Position numbers and translations under genes: made by a program
Shown here: in pieces, positions 5,584 through 13,074 of the stretch
Position numbering within the stretch: the stretch's first letter is position 1
Layout of the letters: every line of letters begins with the position of its first letter
Notes under the pieces: model-generated
The model's database searches: none
Told to the model about the DNA's origin: nothing
The model's input: only the letters and a program-made list of their open reading frames with translations
NCBI GenBank assembly: GCA_024404215.1
Contig: JAKSQI010000006.1
Location: forward strand, 1 to 20,611
DNA length: 20,611 bases
From: Oscillospiraceae bacterium
GTDB taxonomy: Bacteria; Bacillota; Clostridia; Oscillospirales; Oscillospiraceae
Direction of reading: 5' to 3'

Positions 5584-6840
5584 TTATTTCTTATAATAGG
5601 TGGCCCGTATGTCTGCCGGTACTAAACTGCCGCCGGTTGCCCAAAGCAAATGAATGCCGTCAACTGAGGGAAAGCCTTCCCCAAGGGCTGTGGCAGCAGC
5701 AATAGAGGCGCAGGCACTGGGTTCAATGAACACTCCCTCCGCCCGATGCAACCGGTTTAAGGCGGGCAGAAGGCGGCTGTCTTCCAAAGTACAGCAGGCA
5801 TAGGCCAGTTTTTCCAAAACTGCGGAGGCTAAGGCGCTGGCTCGGCCTACCGCCAGCCCATCCGCCTCGGTTTGGCCGGTGAGTTCATAATCCTGTACGG
5901 AAAGGCGGCCCCGGCTTTGGGTTATCAGGCTTAAAGTCATGCAGGGGGCCTGTACCGGCTCGGCGATAACAATACGCAGGGCTTCTCCGTAGGCATGGGC
6001 CAGGCCAAAGCTGATACCTGCCGGGGCCCCGCCGACACCGCAGGGCAGATACACGGTCAGCGGGCAGCTCACGGAAGGTGTTAGGCCCAGTGCTTCCAGC
6101 TGTTTTTTAACCTCCTGACCGACGGCGGCATAGCCCAGGAAAAGGTCCCGGGAGTTTTCGTCATCCACAAAGTAGCTGCAGGGGTCGGCAACAGATTCCT
6201 CCCGCCCACGGGCTACTGCCTTACCGTAGTCACCGGGGTATTCCACCACGGTGGCACCCCGCTCCCGCAGCAGCTGCTTCTTCCAGCCTTTGGCGTCGGC
6301 GGACATGTGAACAATGGCCTGAAAGCCCAAAAAGGCAGCGGTGCTGCCAATGCTCAGGCCCAGGTTACCGGTACTGCCTACTTGAATTTTACGGCCTGCA
6401 AAAAGCTTTTTCGCCTTCGGGCTCAACAGCTTGCAGGGGTCATCCTCCGGGCTTGTCAGAAGGCCGGCCTCCAGAGCCAGGGCTTCCGCATGCTTCAAAA
6501 CCTCATAGACTCCGCCCCGGGCCTTTACTGACCCAACGGCTGGAAGACTGTCATCCCGCTTCAGCAGCAGGGGCTGCTGTCTGCCCGGAAAGAGAGCATG
6601 CTCCAGGGCAGGCACCGGCTGCAGGGGAGAAGCGATGCGGCCGGAATCCCGGACCGTATCCGGGAACAGGCGGGCAATCAAAGGGGCAAAACGGTCAAAA
6701 CGAGCGCTGACCTCCTGCAGATTCTGCAGGGACAAGGGCAGAGAATTCAGACCCTCTGGGGACAAATCGCGCAGGGGGTTCAGCCAGATTTGTTCCCGGG
6801 CTTCGCGAAGCCGGGACAGAGCTTGGGTTTTGTTAATCAC
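5584..6840 (-). CDS. dsdA: D-serine ammonia-lyase (D-serine dehydratase)
   Basis: A PLP-dependent enzyme that converts D-serine to pyruvate and ammonia. The 418-residue chain matches the DsdA family (about 440): LKRDDSLPAVGSVKARGGVYEVLKH contains the PLP lysine (SVKARGG), GSTGNLGLSIG binds the cofactor phosphate region, HMSADAKGWKKQLLRERGA is a DsdA hallmark, and VYLPCGVGGAPAGI is the glycine-rich PLP phosphate loop. The GTG start at 6838-6840 has AGGAG about 10 bases upstream and gives the expected N-terminus. Downstream lies the SseB-like gene; upstream is a 250-base gap and then nrdG, so it could be read through from nrdDG or have its own promoter in that gap. Confidence 0.93.
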   Translation of the reverse strand: MINKTQALSRLREAREQIWLNPLRDLSPEGLNSLPLSLQNLQEVSARFDRFAPLIARLFPDTVRDSGRIASPLQPVPALEHALFPGRQQPLLLKRDDSLPAVGSVKARGGVYEVLKHAEALALEAGLLTSPEDDPCKLLSPKAKKLFAGRKIQVGSTGNLGLSIGSTAAFLGFQAIVHMSADAKGWKKQLLRERGATVVEYPGDYGKAVARGREESVADPCSYFVDDENSRDLFLGYAAVGQEVKKQLEALGLTPSVSCPLTVYLPCGVGGAPAGISFGLAHAYGEALRIVIAEPVQAPCMTLSLITQSRGRLSVQDYELTGQTEADGLAVGRASALASAVLEKLAYACCTLEDSRLLPALNRLHRAEGVFIEPSACASIAAATALGEGFPSVDGIHLLWATGGSLVPADIRATYYKK

Positions 6841-7092
6841 GATTTAGTCTCTCCTGTCTGTGCTTGTGGCTGACTGCCAAGGAAATGCCATCTGCGGACG
6901 GCAAAGCGAGTAGGAGCGCATAAATACCGGAGTGGGGCGCAAGGTAGGTTCGGGATGTGAAAGCAGGCGTGTTCCGGATATTTCCTTCGCCGGATGGGGA
7001 TACAAGGGCAGTCCGAAAGGCGGTAGAAACCGGATATGGCACTGTCCCTCTTTTTGCCGGGTCGGGGCGCGAAGCGAGCCCGAGAGGCAGGC
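6841..7092. other. Gene-free GC-rich gap between nrdG and dsdA
   Basis: This 252-base stretch holds open frames of up to 69 codons on the minus strand, but none has a ribosome binding site or family resemblance. It contains several short inverted segments, for example CGGGCTCGCTTCGCGCCCCG near the nrdG end, without a U-run to make a terminator. I see no clear promoter for dsdA. It could be an interspersed repeat or the remains of a lost gene. Confidence 0.5.
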
Positions 7093-7629
7093 TTATCGAC
7101 CCTGCATATAGCCGTCATCCCAGAGGGTGACGGTGCCGGAGGCTCGGGTGGCGGGCATGTCCAGAATGCGCTGATTCTCGGAGCCACGGAAACGCAGCAT
7201 CAAATTGCGCTTGTCGTCCTCGTAGCGCCCGTCAACCAGAACATCCAGAGAATCCAATAAATTGTCGGTGACCTTACCGCAATAGCGCTCACCGGCAGAA
7301 ATCTGCTCATAGGTGTAGCCGGAAAAGGCCCAGACGGATTTGCCCGGCAGCTCCTGCCGAACCCGCTGTACCAGTGCCAGTACTTGGGGCTGATTCTCCG
7401 GCTCAAAGGGTTCACCCCCCAGCAGGGTCAGGCCGGCGATATAGCCGGGGCGGAGGGAATCCAGAATATAGGTGATGGTTTCCTCGGTAAAGGGCTGGCC
7501 GAAGTCAAAGCTCCAGGTTTCAGGCTGGAAGCAGTTTTTGCAGTGGTTGCGGCAGCCGGAAACAAAAAGCACGGTCCGGCAGCCGGGGCCATTGGCAATA
7601 TCACAGGTTTTAATGACGGAATAATTCAT
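7093..7629 (-). CDS. nrdG: Anaerobic ribonucleotide reductase activating protein (radical SAM)
   Basis: The activase that uses S-adenosylmethionine and a [4Fe-4S] cluster to install the glycyl radical on NrdD. The 178-residue chain starts MNYSVIKTCDIANGPGCRTV and carries the cluster motif CRNHCKNC (Cys26, Cys30, Cys33, the CxxxCxxC of radical SAM enzymes), then TLLGGEPFEPEN (GGEP at 71-74) for SAM binding and VWAFSGYTYEQI. Length is slightly above the common 155-175. It lies 55 bases downstream of nrdD, with GGAAGG about 7 bases before its ATG, in the usual nrdD-nrdG order. The gap holds a perfect 24-bp palindrome that may set the ratio of the two proteins. Confidence 0.96.
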   Translation of the reverse strand: MNYSVIKTCDIANGPGCRTVLFVSGCRNHCKNCFQPETWSFDFGQPFTEETITYILDSLRPGYIAGLTLLGGEPFEPENQPQVLALVQRVRQELPGKSVWAFSGYTYEQISAGERYCGKVTDNLLDSLDVLVDGRYEDDKRNLMLRFRGSENQRILDMPATRASGTVTLWDDGYMQGR

Positions 7630-7649
7630 GTTATACCTTCCAAAAGCAA

Positions 7650-7673
7650 GGGGGCGGACTGCAGTCCGCCCCC
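7650..7673. repeat. Perfect 24-bp palindrome between nrdD and nrdG
   Basis: GGGGGCGGACTG is followed at once by its own reverse complement CAGTCCGCCCCC. In RNA this gives about a 10-bp GC-rich hairpin, followed on the minus strand by TTGCTTTTGG. The tail is too weak for a full terminator, so partial termination, pausing or protection of the upstream nrdD message are possible. Confidence 0.8.
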
Positions 7674-7684
7674 GGCATGGTCAC

Positions 7685-9862
7685 TTACAGATGCAGAACG
7701 CGGTCCTTGATTTCCTGGGTGCGTCCCTGGTTCCAGAACTGGGTGCCGATGTAACCGCAGGTGCGGCGGGCAACGTTCATCTTGTCTTGGTCGGTGTTGC
7801 CGCACTGGGGGCAACGCCAGATGAGCTTGTTTTCCACTTCCTGAATTTCAATCTCGCCGTCAAAGCCGCAGCACTGGCAGTAGTCAGACTTGGTGTTGAG
7901 CTCGGCGTAGATGATGTGGTCATAAATGAACTTGATGACCTCCAAAACGGCGGGCAGGTTCTGCTGCATGTTGGGAACCTCAACATAGCTGATGGCCCCG
8001 CCGGGGCTCAGGTGCTGGAACTGGGCTTCAAAGGCCAGCTTTTCAAAGGCATTGATGTTCTCTGTAACATGAACGTGGTAAGAGTTGGTGATGTAGCTCT
8101 TGTCGGTGATGCCGGGAATGACGCCGAAGCGCTTCTGCAGGGCCTTGGCGAACTTGTAGGTAGTGGATTCCAGCGGAGTACCGTAAAGGCTGAAGTCAAT
8201 GTTGTGCATTTCCTTCCATTTGCGGCAGGCAGCGTTCAAAGCGTCCATGACCTCCAGGGCGAAGGGGGTGGCAGAAGGGTCGGAGTGGGACTTGCCGGTC
8301 ATGTACTTCACACACTCGTAAAGGCCGGCATAGCCCAAAGAAATGGTGGAGTAGCCGCCGTACAGCAGCTTGTCAATGGGCTCGCCCTTTTCCAGACGGG
8401 CGCAGGCACCATACTGCCACAGAATGGGGGCGGCATCGGACAGGGTGCCCTTCAGACGCTCGTGGCGGCACAGGAGGGCCCGGTGGCAGAGCTCCAGACG
8501 CTCTTCCAGGATGGACCAGAATTTTTCAACATTGCGGCCGGAGGAAAGGGCAACATCGGGCAGGTTGATGGTTACAACGCCCTGATTAAAACGGCCGTAG
8601 TATTTGGGCTGGTTGGTTTCCGGGTCAACATAGGTGGTCAGGAAGCTGCGGCAGCCCATACAGGTGTAGCAGTGGCCCTGGCCGTTTTTATCAACCTTCA
8701 GCTCCAGCATTTTCTTTTCGGAAATATAGTCAGGCACCATGCGCTTGGCGGTGCACTTGGCGGCCAGCTCGGTGAGGTACCAGTAGGGGGCATCTTCGGT
8801 AATGTTGTCTTCCTCCAGGGCGTAAATCAGCTTGGGGAAGGCGGGGGTAACCCAGACACCCTTTTCGTTTTTAACGCCTTGATAGCGCTGGAGCAGAACC
8901 TCTTCAATGATGATGGCAAGGTCCTTCTTCTCCTGCTCGTTCTTGGCCTCGTTGAGGTACATGAACACGGTGACGAAGGGGGCCTGACCGTTGGTGGTCA
9001 GCAGAGTAACAACCTGATACTGGATGGTCTGGACGCCGCGGCGGATTTCCTCCCGCAGGCGCTTTTCCACGATTTCAGCCAGCTTTTCTTCGCTGAGCTC
9101 TACGCCTACAGCGGCAAACTCCTCACGAGTGTCCTTGCGGATTTTTTCGCGGCTGGTCTGGACGAAGGGAGCCAAATGGGCCAGAGAGATGGACTGGCCG
9201 CCATACTGGTTGCTGGCAACCTGAGCCACAATCTGGGTGGCAATGTTACAGGCCGTGGCGAAGGAATGAGGGCGTTCAATCAAAGTGCCGGTGATAACGG
9301 TGCCATTCTGCAGCATGTCCTCCAGGTTGACCAGGTCACAGTTGTGCATGTGCTGGGCATAGTAGTCCGTATCATGGAAGTGGATAATGCCGCTTTCGTG
9401 GGCCTCAACAATATCCTGGGGCAGCAGAATACGGTTGGTGATGTCACGGCTGACTTCACCGGCCATGTAGTCACGCTGGGTGGAGTTAACCACCGGGTTC
9501 TTGTTGGAGTTTTCCTGCTTGGCTTCCTCGTTGTTGCACTCAATCAAGGTAAGAATCTTGTCGTCAGTGGTGTTGGAGCGACGGACAAGGCTGCGGTTGT
9601 AGCGGTAGGTGATATAGGTCTTGGCAACCTCAAAGGCACCGTGGGCCATAATCTGCTTTTCGACCATGTCCTGAATTTCTTCAACAGTGGGGGCACGGTT
9701 CATGTCTTCACACTGCAGCACAACGGAATCGGTGATGCGCTGAATCTGCAGCTTGGTCATGCGGACATCTTCTTCGGCGGCATTGTTGGCTTTGGTAATG
9801 GCGTTATAGATCTTTTCCTTGTCAAAGGGCATTCCAGCGCCGTTGCGCTTAATGATTTTCAT
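7685..9862 (-). CDS. nrdD: Anaerobic ribonucleoside-triphosphate reductase (class III)
   Basis: The glycyl-radical enzyme that makes dNTPs from NTPs without oxygen. Over 725 residues: an N-terminal ATP-cone (MKIIKRNGAGMPFDKEKIYN, to about residue 95) that senses ATP/dATP, a large alpha/beta barrel with the substrate and cysteine loops (including GQGHCYTCMGCRSFLTTY), a C-terminal zinc site of two Cys pairs (YCQCCG and RCPQCG) and the glycyl radical segment RRTCGYIGTQFW with Gly near 703. All expected catalytic parts are intact. The ATG at 9862 has GGAGGAG about 5 bases upstream. It has a near-consensus promoter and two NrdR boxes upstream, so repression by NrdR-(d)ATP is likely. nrdG follows. 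Confidence 0.98.
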   Translation of the reverse strand: MKIIKRNGAGMPFDKEKIYNAITKANNAAEEDVRMTKLQIQRITDSVVLQCEDMNRAPTVEEIQDMVEKQIMAHGAFEVAKTYITYRYNRSLVRRSNTTDDKILTLIECNNEEAKQENSNKNPVVNSTQRDYMAGEVSRDITNRILLPQDIVEAHESGIIHFHDTDYYAQHMHNCDLVNLEDMLQNGTVITGTLIERPHSFATACNIATQIVAQVASNQYGGQSISLAHLAPFVQTSREKIRKDTREEFAAVGVELSEEKLAEIVEKRLREEIRRGVQTIQYQVVTLLTTNGQAPFVTVFMYLNEAKNEQEKKDLAIIIEEVLLQRYQGVKNEKGVWVTPAFPKLIYALEEDNITEDAPYWYLTELAAKCTAKRMVPDYISEKKMLELKVDKNGQGHCYTCMGCRSFLTTYVDPETNQPKYYGRFNQGVVTINLPDVALSSGRNVEKFWSILEERLELCHRALLCRHERLKGTLSDAAPILWQYGACARLEKGEPIDKLLYGGYSTISLGYAGLYECVKYMTGKSHSDPSATPFALEVMDALNAACRKWKEMHNIDFSLYGTPLESTTYKFAKALQKRFGVIPGITDKSYITNSYHVHVTENINAFEKLAFEAQFQHLSPGGAISYVEVPNMQQNLPAVLEVIKFIYDHIIYAELNTKSDYCQCCGFDGEIEIQEVENKLIWRCPQCGNTDQDKMNVARRTCGYIGTQFWNQGRTQEIKDRVLHL

Positions 9863-9993
9863 GCGTACTCCTCCAAATTATTTCACAGGGCGGAAAGCCC
9901 CTTTATTCTCAGCACGGTTATTATAAAACAGGGCCTCTGCCATTTTTGGGACAGAACCTGTAAAATTGGGCACACTTTGCCTCAAGCGTCGTT

Positions 9994-10022
9994 ATTATAC
10001 CAATAGTGCCCTTGTGAGTCAA
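9994..10022 (-). promoter_or_regulatory. Near-consensus extended -10 promoter of nrdD
   Basis: TTGACT (10017-10022), a 17-bp spacer and TATAAT (9994-9999) on the minus strand, with TGG before the -10. The leader to nrdD is about 125 bases. Confidence 0.9.
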
Positions 10023-10030
10023 TAGAAAAA

Positions 10031-10046
10031 GGACAACATATAGGGA
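10031..10046. promoter_or_regulatory. NrdR box 1 (weaker copy)
   Basis: GGACAACATATAGGGA matches the NrdR box consensus acaCwAtATaTwGtgt at about 11 of 16 positions, including the central C..A.ATAT.G core. It starts 31 bp from the second box and lies just upstream of the nrdD -35. Confidence 0.72.
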
Positions 10047-10061
10047 CAAAATGATTACAAA

Positions 10062-10077
10062 AAACTATATATTGGGT
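10062..10077. promoter_or_regulatory. NrdR box 2 (stronger copy)
   Basis: AAACTATATATTGGGT matches the NrdR consensus at 14 of 16 positions. NrdR is the Zn/ATP-cone repressor that controls ribonucleotide reductase genes and binds paired boxes about three helical turns apart, as here (15-bp gap between boxes). Confidence 0.82.
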
Positions 10078-10106
10078 GCGGAAACGGGTAACATAATTCG
10101 GGACAG

Positions 10107-10149
10107 AAAAAACCCCGCGGAACGGGAAAACACCGTGCCGCGGGGTTTT
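10107..10149 (-). terminator. Rho-independent terminator of the deformylase unit
   Basis: AAAACCCCGCGG (10109-10120) pairs with CCGCGGGGTTTT (10138-10149); an inner ACGG/CCGT can extend the stem. On the minus strand it is followed by TTTTTTCTG. It begins 11 bases after the deformylase stop. Confidence 0.88.
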
Positions 10150-10160
10150 GAAGGAAATTA

Positions 10161-10571
10161 TTATATCAAAATGCCGTCACAATGGTCAATTTCGTGCTGG
10201 ATGATTTCGGCAGTCCAGCCGGTAAACCGGCCCTTCCGAGGCTTCCATTGGGTATCCCGGTATTCGACATCAATCACATCATAGCGGGTAGTGCGGCGGT
10301 GCCCATCCAGTGACAGACAGCCCTCCTCTGCCTCGTAGGGCTTTTCCTTTTTGGTAATAACCGGATTGAACATGACTAAATCCATAGGGCCCATGCTGAC
10401 GATAATGGCTCGCTTGGTCACGCCAATCATGTTGGCAGCCATGCCCACACAGCCGTCCCGGTGGGCAGTCAGAGTATCCTGCAGGTCTTGAGCCAGGGGG
10501 AGGTCGGCAGGCTCGGCAGGAACGGATTTTCGGCTTAGGAAGAGCACATCCCGGACAATTGGCCTAATCAC
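10161..10571 (-). CDS. Peptide deformylase-like protein with altered motif 1
   Basis: Peptide deformylases remove the formyl group from the starting methionine of new proteins. Two of the three family motifs are intact: EGCLS with metal ligand Cys85 and QHEIDH with ligands His126 and His130 and catalytic Glu127. Motif 1, normally GxGLAAxQ, reads CVGMAANM (41-48), so the first Gly is Cys and the active-site Gln is Met. At 136 residues it is at the short end of the family. The start is a GTG at 10569-10571 overlapping the upstream stop (GTGA), with AGGAGG about 10 bases before it, so translation is coupled to the membrane protein gene. It may be a real but atypical deformylase, or a relative acting on another formyl or amide substrate. 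Confidence 0.85.
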   Translation of the reverse strand: MIRPIVRDVLFLSRKSVPAEPADLPLAQDLQDTLTAHRDGCVGMAANMIGVTKRAIIVSMGPMDLVMFNPVITKKEKPYEAEEGCLSLDGHRRTTRYDVIDVEYRDTQWKPRKGRFTGWTAEIIQHEIDHCDGILI

Positions 10572-11566
10572 AGCAGATGGTCCTCCTGCAAGGTGTCATC
10601 GTCCTCCTCCAGCTCGCAGAGCTCGGTCTGGTCATAGATGGGAACGGCCCGGCGCAGGGCTGCCTGGGCTTCAGCGGCGGTGCTGTCGGCAGTGCGGGAA
10701 ATAAGCCGCCAGGCAAACAGCACACCCAAGGCGGCAAAGAAGAACGCCAGCAGCGAATCCTTGGCAATGGAGAGCCAATATCCCCCGTCGGCCAACTCCT
10801 CCAGCAGGAAGCCCAGGGCTTCCTTGAAGGTAAAGTAATAATCATTGATTAAATAGTAGACCAGAAGCTCAAAGTTCAGCAGGAAGACCCCGAAAACGGC
10901 AGCCAAAATGGACACAAGGAGGGCAACCTTGTTCATGCGGCCCCGGAAAAGCTTGTAGCCAAAGTAGGCCCCAATGGGAATCAAGGCAAAGAGCAGGGCA
11001 TAGATGGAATCTGCTAAGAGGATAGTCAGCAGACTGGGCAGGGTACCCACCAGCATGCCGATAATGGCGCCAAGAATGCCTGTCACGTAGCTGCCGGACT
11101 GGAGGTTTTCCTCTGCGGCTGTAGCGGCAGCATCGGCCTTGCCCTGCAGGCAATGGCGATGGGTGCCCCGGAAGCTTCCCTGCAGGAAGGAGGCTACATC
11201 GCAGTTGCCGCTGCGGCAGACAGGACAGCAGTCCAAAGGATGGATGCCCAGCCGGGTCAGGGTACCCAGGCTGTGATGAACAAAGGTGTAGAAGCTTCCC
11301 TGCAGCCCCTTGCTTTTAGGAAAACGAATGACCAGGCAGCTGCCGTTGCTGCCTGAGGTGAGCAGCTTTCCGCCCATGGCCTTAATCTCCTGCTTGGCGG
11401 CCGGCAGCTTGTCCTTGCATTCCTTCAGGGAAACCGGGACAGAAAATCGGCCGTAAGAGGCACTGTAAAGGGTGACGGGCCAGCGGTCGGTAACGCCGCA
11501 GAAAAAGGCACCATATTGGGTATAGCCCAGCTGAGCTACCAGTTCTGTAAATTCAAACGTGCGCAT
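10568..11566 (-). CDS. Membrane protein with a Cys-rich segment, unknown function
   Basis: I do not recognise this 332-residue protein. Residues 1-105 are soluble, with strand-rich sequence (VTLYSASYGRFSVPVS, SCLVIRFPKS). Residues 113-139 hold CC-x2-C-x4-C and later HRHC, a possible zinc-binding site. Four hydrophobic segments lie at about 161-180, 184-205, 213-236 and 271-289, and an acidic tail (ELEEDDDTLQED) ends the chain. I place the start at 11566 (MRTFEF) because AAGGAGG lies 6 bases upstream; ten more codons are open upstream but have no ribosome binding site. The stop overlaps the deformylase start, so the two are made together. Confidence 0.75.
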   Translation of the reverse strand: MRTFEFTELVAQLGYTQYGAFFCGVTDRWPVTLYSASYGRFSVPVSLKECKDKLPAAKQEIKAMGGKLLTSGSNGSCLVIRFPKSKGLQGSFYTFVHHSLGTLTRLGIHPLDCCPVCRSGNCDVASFLQGSFRGTHRHCLQGKADAAATAAEENLQSGSYVTGILGAIIGMLVGTLPSLLTILLADSIYALLFALIPIGAYFGYKLFRGRMNKVALLVSILAAVFGVFLLNFELLVYYLINDYYFTFKEALGFLLEELADGGYWLSIAKDSLLAFFFAALGVLFAWRLISRTADSTAAEAQAALRRAVPIYDQTELCELEEDDDTLQEDHLL

Positions 11567-11657
11567 AGTGGCCTCCTTGAGAAATAGATCTGCCATTATT
11601 GTAAGGCTTCAACCCGGTCTTGACAAGAGAGACTTTGTCATAGGAGCTCCGGCTTTT

Positions 11658-11672
11658 TCAACGTTTCGTTGA
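11658..11672. promoter_or_regulatory. Operator-like inverted repeat over the flavin reductase -35
   Basis: TCAACG-TTT-CGTTGA is a perfect inverted repeat with 6-bp arms. Its right arm covers most of the -35 element TTGACG (11669-11674), a position where a bound repressor would block RNA polymerase. Confidence 0.45.
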
Positions 11673-11697
11673 CGACCGGCGGGGATGTGGGTATAAT
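11669..11697 (+). promoter_or_regulatory. Promoter of the flavin reductase gene
   Basis: TTGACG, a 17-bp spacer and TATAAT (11692-11697). Five of six and six of six consensus matches. The ATG lies about 23 bases after the predicted start. Confidence 0.88.
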
Positions 11698-11726
11698 TTC
11701 TATATCAATAAAGAAGGAGAGATTAT

Positions 11727-12284
11727 ATGAGAAAGGATTTTGGGGCAAAGCCTCTTCCCTACCCACAACCGGTATACATTATTGCTTCCTATGATGCAGA
11801 TGGCACTCCCTGCGCTATGAACGCTGCCTGGGGTGGCATCAGTGAAGAGAAAGAGATTGCCCTGTGTTTGTCTCCGGAGCATAAAACCGTAAAGAATATT
11901 CGGCAAACCGGAGCCTTCACTGTCAGCATGGCTGACGCGGCACATGTAGCAGAATGTGATTACTTCGGTATTGCCTCCGGCAACAAAGTGAAGGATAAGC
12001 TGGCAGTGGCCGGCTTGACCGTGACCAAAAGTCAGCGGGTAAATGCACCTGTTATTAATGAGCTGGCCGTTTGTGTGGAATGCCGGATGCTTTCCTATGA
12101 TGAGGAGTCCTGTATCATGCGGGGTGAAATCGTCAATGTCAGTGTAGATGAAAGCGCCATGACCGATGGTAAGGTGGATATTACCAAGGTCCAGCCCATT
12201 ACCGTGGATCCCTTTAACGGCACCTATCATGTGATTGGTGAGGCTGTTGGAAAGGCCTGGAATTCCGGTAAAAAATATCTGTAA
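11727..12284 (+). CDS. Flavin reductase-like / flavoredoxin family protein
   Basis: A 185-residue FMN-binding protein of the flavin reductase-like fold. It opens with PQPVYIIASYDADGTPCAMNAAWGG, the strand pair that contacts FMN, followed by LCLSPEHKTVKNIRQTGAFTVSM, where the family has l.s...ks..nI..tgeF.vn, and a C-terminal TYHVIGEAVGKAWNSGKKYL. In anaerobes such proteins serve as flavoredoxins or as flavin reductases feeding partner enzymes. The ATG has GAAGGAGAG about 7 bases upstream. It is a single-gene unit with its own promoter and terminator, and its convergent neighbour is a tetR gene. The physiological partner is unknown. Confidence 0.88.
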   Translation: MRKDFGAKPLPYPQPVYIIASYDADGTPCAMNAAWGGISEEKEIALCLSPEHKTVKNIRQTGAFTVSMADAAHVAECDYFGIASGNKVKDKLAVAGLTVTKSQRVNAPVINELAVCVECRMLSYDEESCIMRGEIVNVSVDESAMTDGKVDITKVQPITVDPFNGTYHVIGEAVGKAWNSGKKYL

Positions 12285-12334
12285 GGTCCAAAGGAAGGAC
12301 GCCCTTGGCTGTCTTAGGTTTCTTCGGCTGTTTT

Positions 12335-12381
12335 AAAAAGGGTGTGCCGCAGCATGAGCAGCTTTGCGGCACACCCTTTTT
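12335..12381. terminator. Bidirectional terminator between flavin reductase and tetR
   Basis: AAAAAGGGTGTGCCGCA pairs with TGCGGCACACCCTTTTT, a 17-bp stem with a 13-base loop and U-runs on both strands. Confidence 0.92.
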
Positions 12382-12384
12382 CTG

Positions 12385-12936
12385 TTAGGATGGATAAGCA
12401 ATCAGCAGCAGGTAATAGGAAGCAAGCTCTTCCGGTGTTAGGGAGCAGCCTGCCTGCATCCACCAGCGGACAGCCTCGGCAAAACTGCTGACTACGTGGT
12501 TCAGTGCCAGTTCCGGTGGGATACCGATGGTCAGACAGTCGGGGTAGGATTTGAATACCTGGGCGAGAACCTCTTTAAAGTATTGGAGGAAGAGCTCACT
12601 GCTGTCTCCGGTCAGCAAACCGCGCAGGTTGCTTCGGTTGTCCTTCAAATGGTAGAGCAGGTGAGTCAGCTTTTCCCCCAGCCCTTGGCTTGAGGCTGAA
12701 AAATCATGGGATGCCTCGGAGTGCAGCTCATGAGAGAAGATGTGCGCAAACATGTCCGAGCACATTTCCTTCAGCAGAATGTCCTTCGTTTCAAAGTGAC
12801 TGTAAAAGGTGGTGCGTCCCACATTTGCTTCGTCAATGATTTCCTGCACGGTGATGTGATTGAAATGCTTTTGTTCCAGCAGGTGGGTAAAGGCCGAAAA
12901 AATAGCCTGCCTGCTTTTTTGCTGGCGTCTGTCCAT
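12385..12936 (-). CDS. TetR/AcrR family transcriptional regulator
   Basis: A 183-residue one-component repressor. The N-terminal 55 residues form the TetR helix-turn-helix: RQAIFSAFTHLLEQKHFNHI, then TVQEIIDEANVGRTTFYSHF, the recognition helix being VGRTTFYSHF, and KDILLKEM. The remaining all-helical domain would bind a ligand, often a substrate of the pump it controls. I start it at 12936 (MDRRQQKS), which has GGAGG 4 bases upstream; the frame stays open for five more codons beginning at a TTG, which would include the ribosome binding site. It is transcribed away from a DMT-family transporter, and a palindrome in its promoter suggests self-repression and control of the pump. Confidence 0.93.
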   Translation of the reverse strand: MDRRQQKSRQAIFSAFTHLLEQKHFNHITVQEIIDEANVGRTTFYSHFETKDILLKEMCSDMFAHIFSHELHSEASHDFSASSQGLGEKLTHLLYHLKDNRSNLRGLLTGDSSELFLQYFKEVLAQVFKSYPDCLTIGIPPELALNHVVSSFAEAVRWWMQAGCSLTPEELASYYLLLIAYPS

Positions 12937-13023
12937 ATTTCCTCCGAACAATTTTCGCTTTTTATTCCGTAACTAACGAAGGCAAGGGATTGTTCCTTGC
13001 TTATAGCTTGGGAATTCGCTAGT

Positions 13024-13052
13024 ATTTTATCATACGAATTATTCGTTAGTAA
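13024..13052 (-). promoter_or_regulatory. Promoter of tetR
   Basis: TTACTA (13047-13052), a 17-bp spacer and TAAAAT (13024-13029) on the minus strand, with TGA before the -10 (extended -10). The operator palindrome fills most of the spacer. Confidence 0.6.
13034..13046. promoter_or_regulatory. Candidate TetR operator
   Basis: ACGAAT-T-ATTCGT is a perfect 13-bp palindrome inside the spacer of the tetR promoter and 29 bases before the transporter start codon. Its right end belongs to TTCGTTAGT (13042-13050), whose exact inverse ACTAACGAA occurs at 12972-12980 near tetR. This is the normal arrangement for a TetR regulator of a divergent pump. Confidence 0.6.
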
Positions 13053-13074
13053 ACAATTTGTTCGGAGAATGCTT

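Noticed and set aside
6833..7187. Two overlapping minus-strand frames of 69 and 116 codons near nrdG
   Set aside because: No ribosome binding sites or family resemblance; one overlaps nrdG in another frame.
7628..10006. A 792-codon open frame on the plus strand opposite nrdG and nrdD
   Set aside because: It is the mirror of nrdD: the real enzyme on the other strand has every motif. The plus frame gives a repetitive Gly/Val/Leu-rich sequence with no family resemblance and no ribosome binding site.
12997..13074. A longer N-terminus of the DMT transporter
   Set aside because: These codons cover the tetR promoter and operator. The GGAG at 13064-13067 points to the ATG at 13075, where the first membrane helix region begins.
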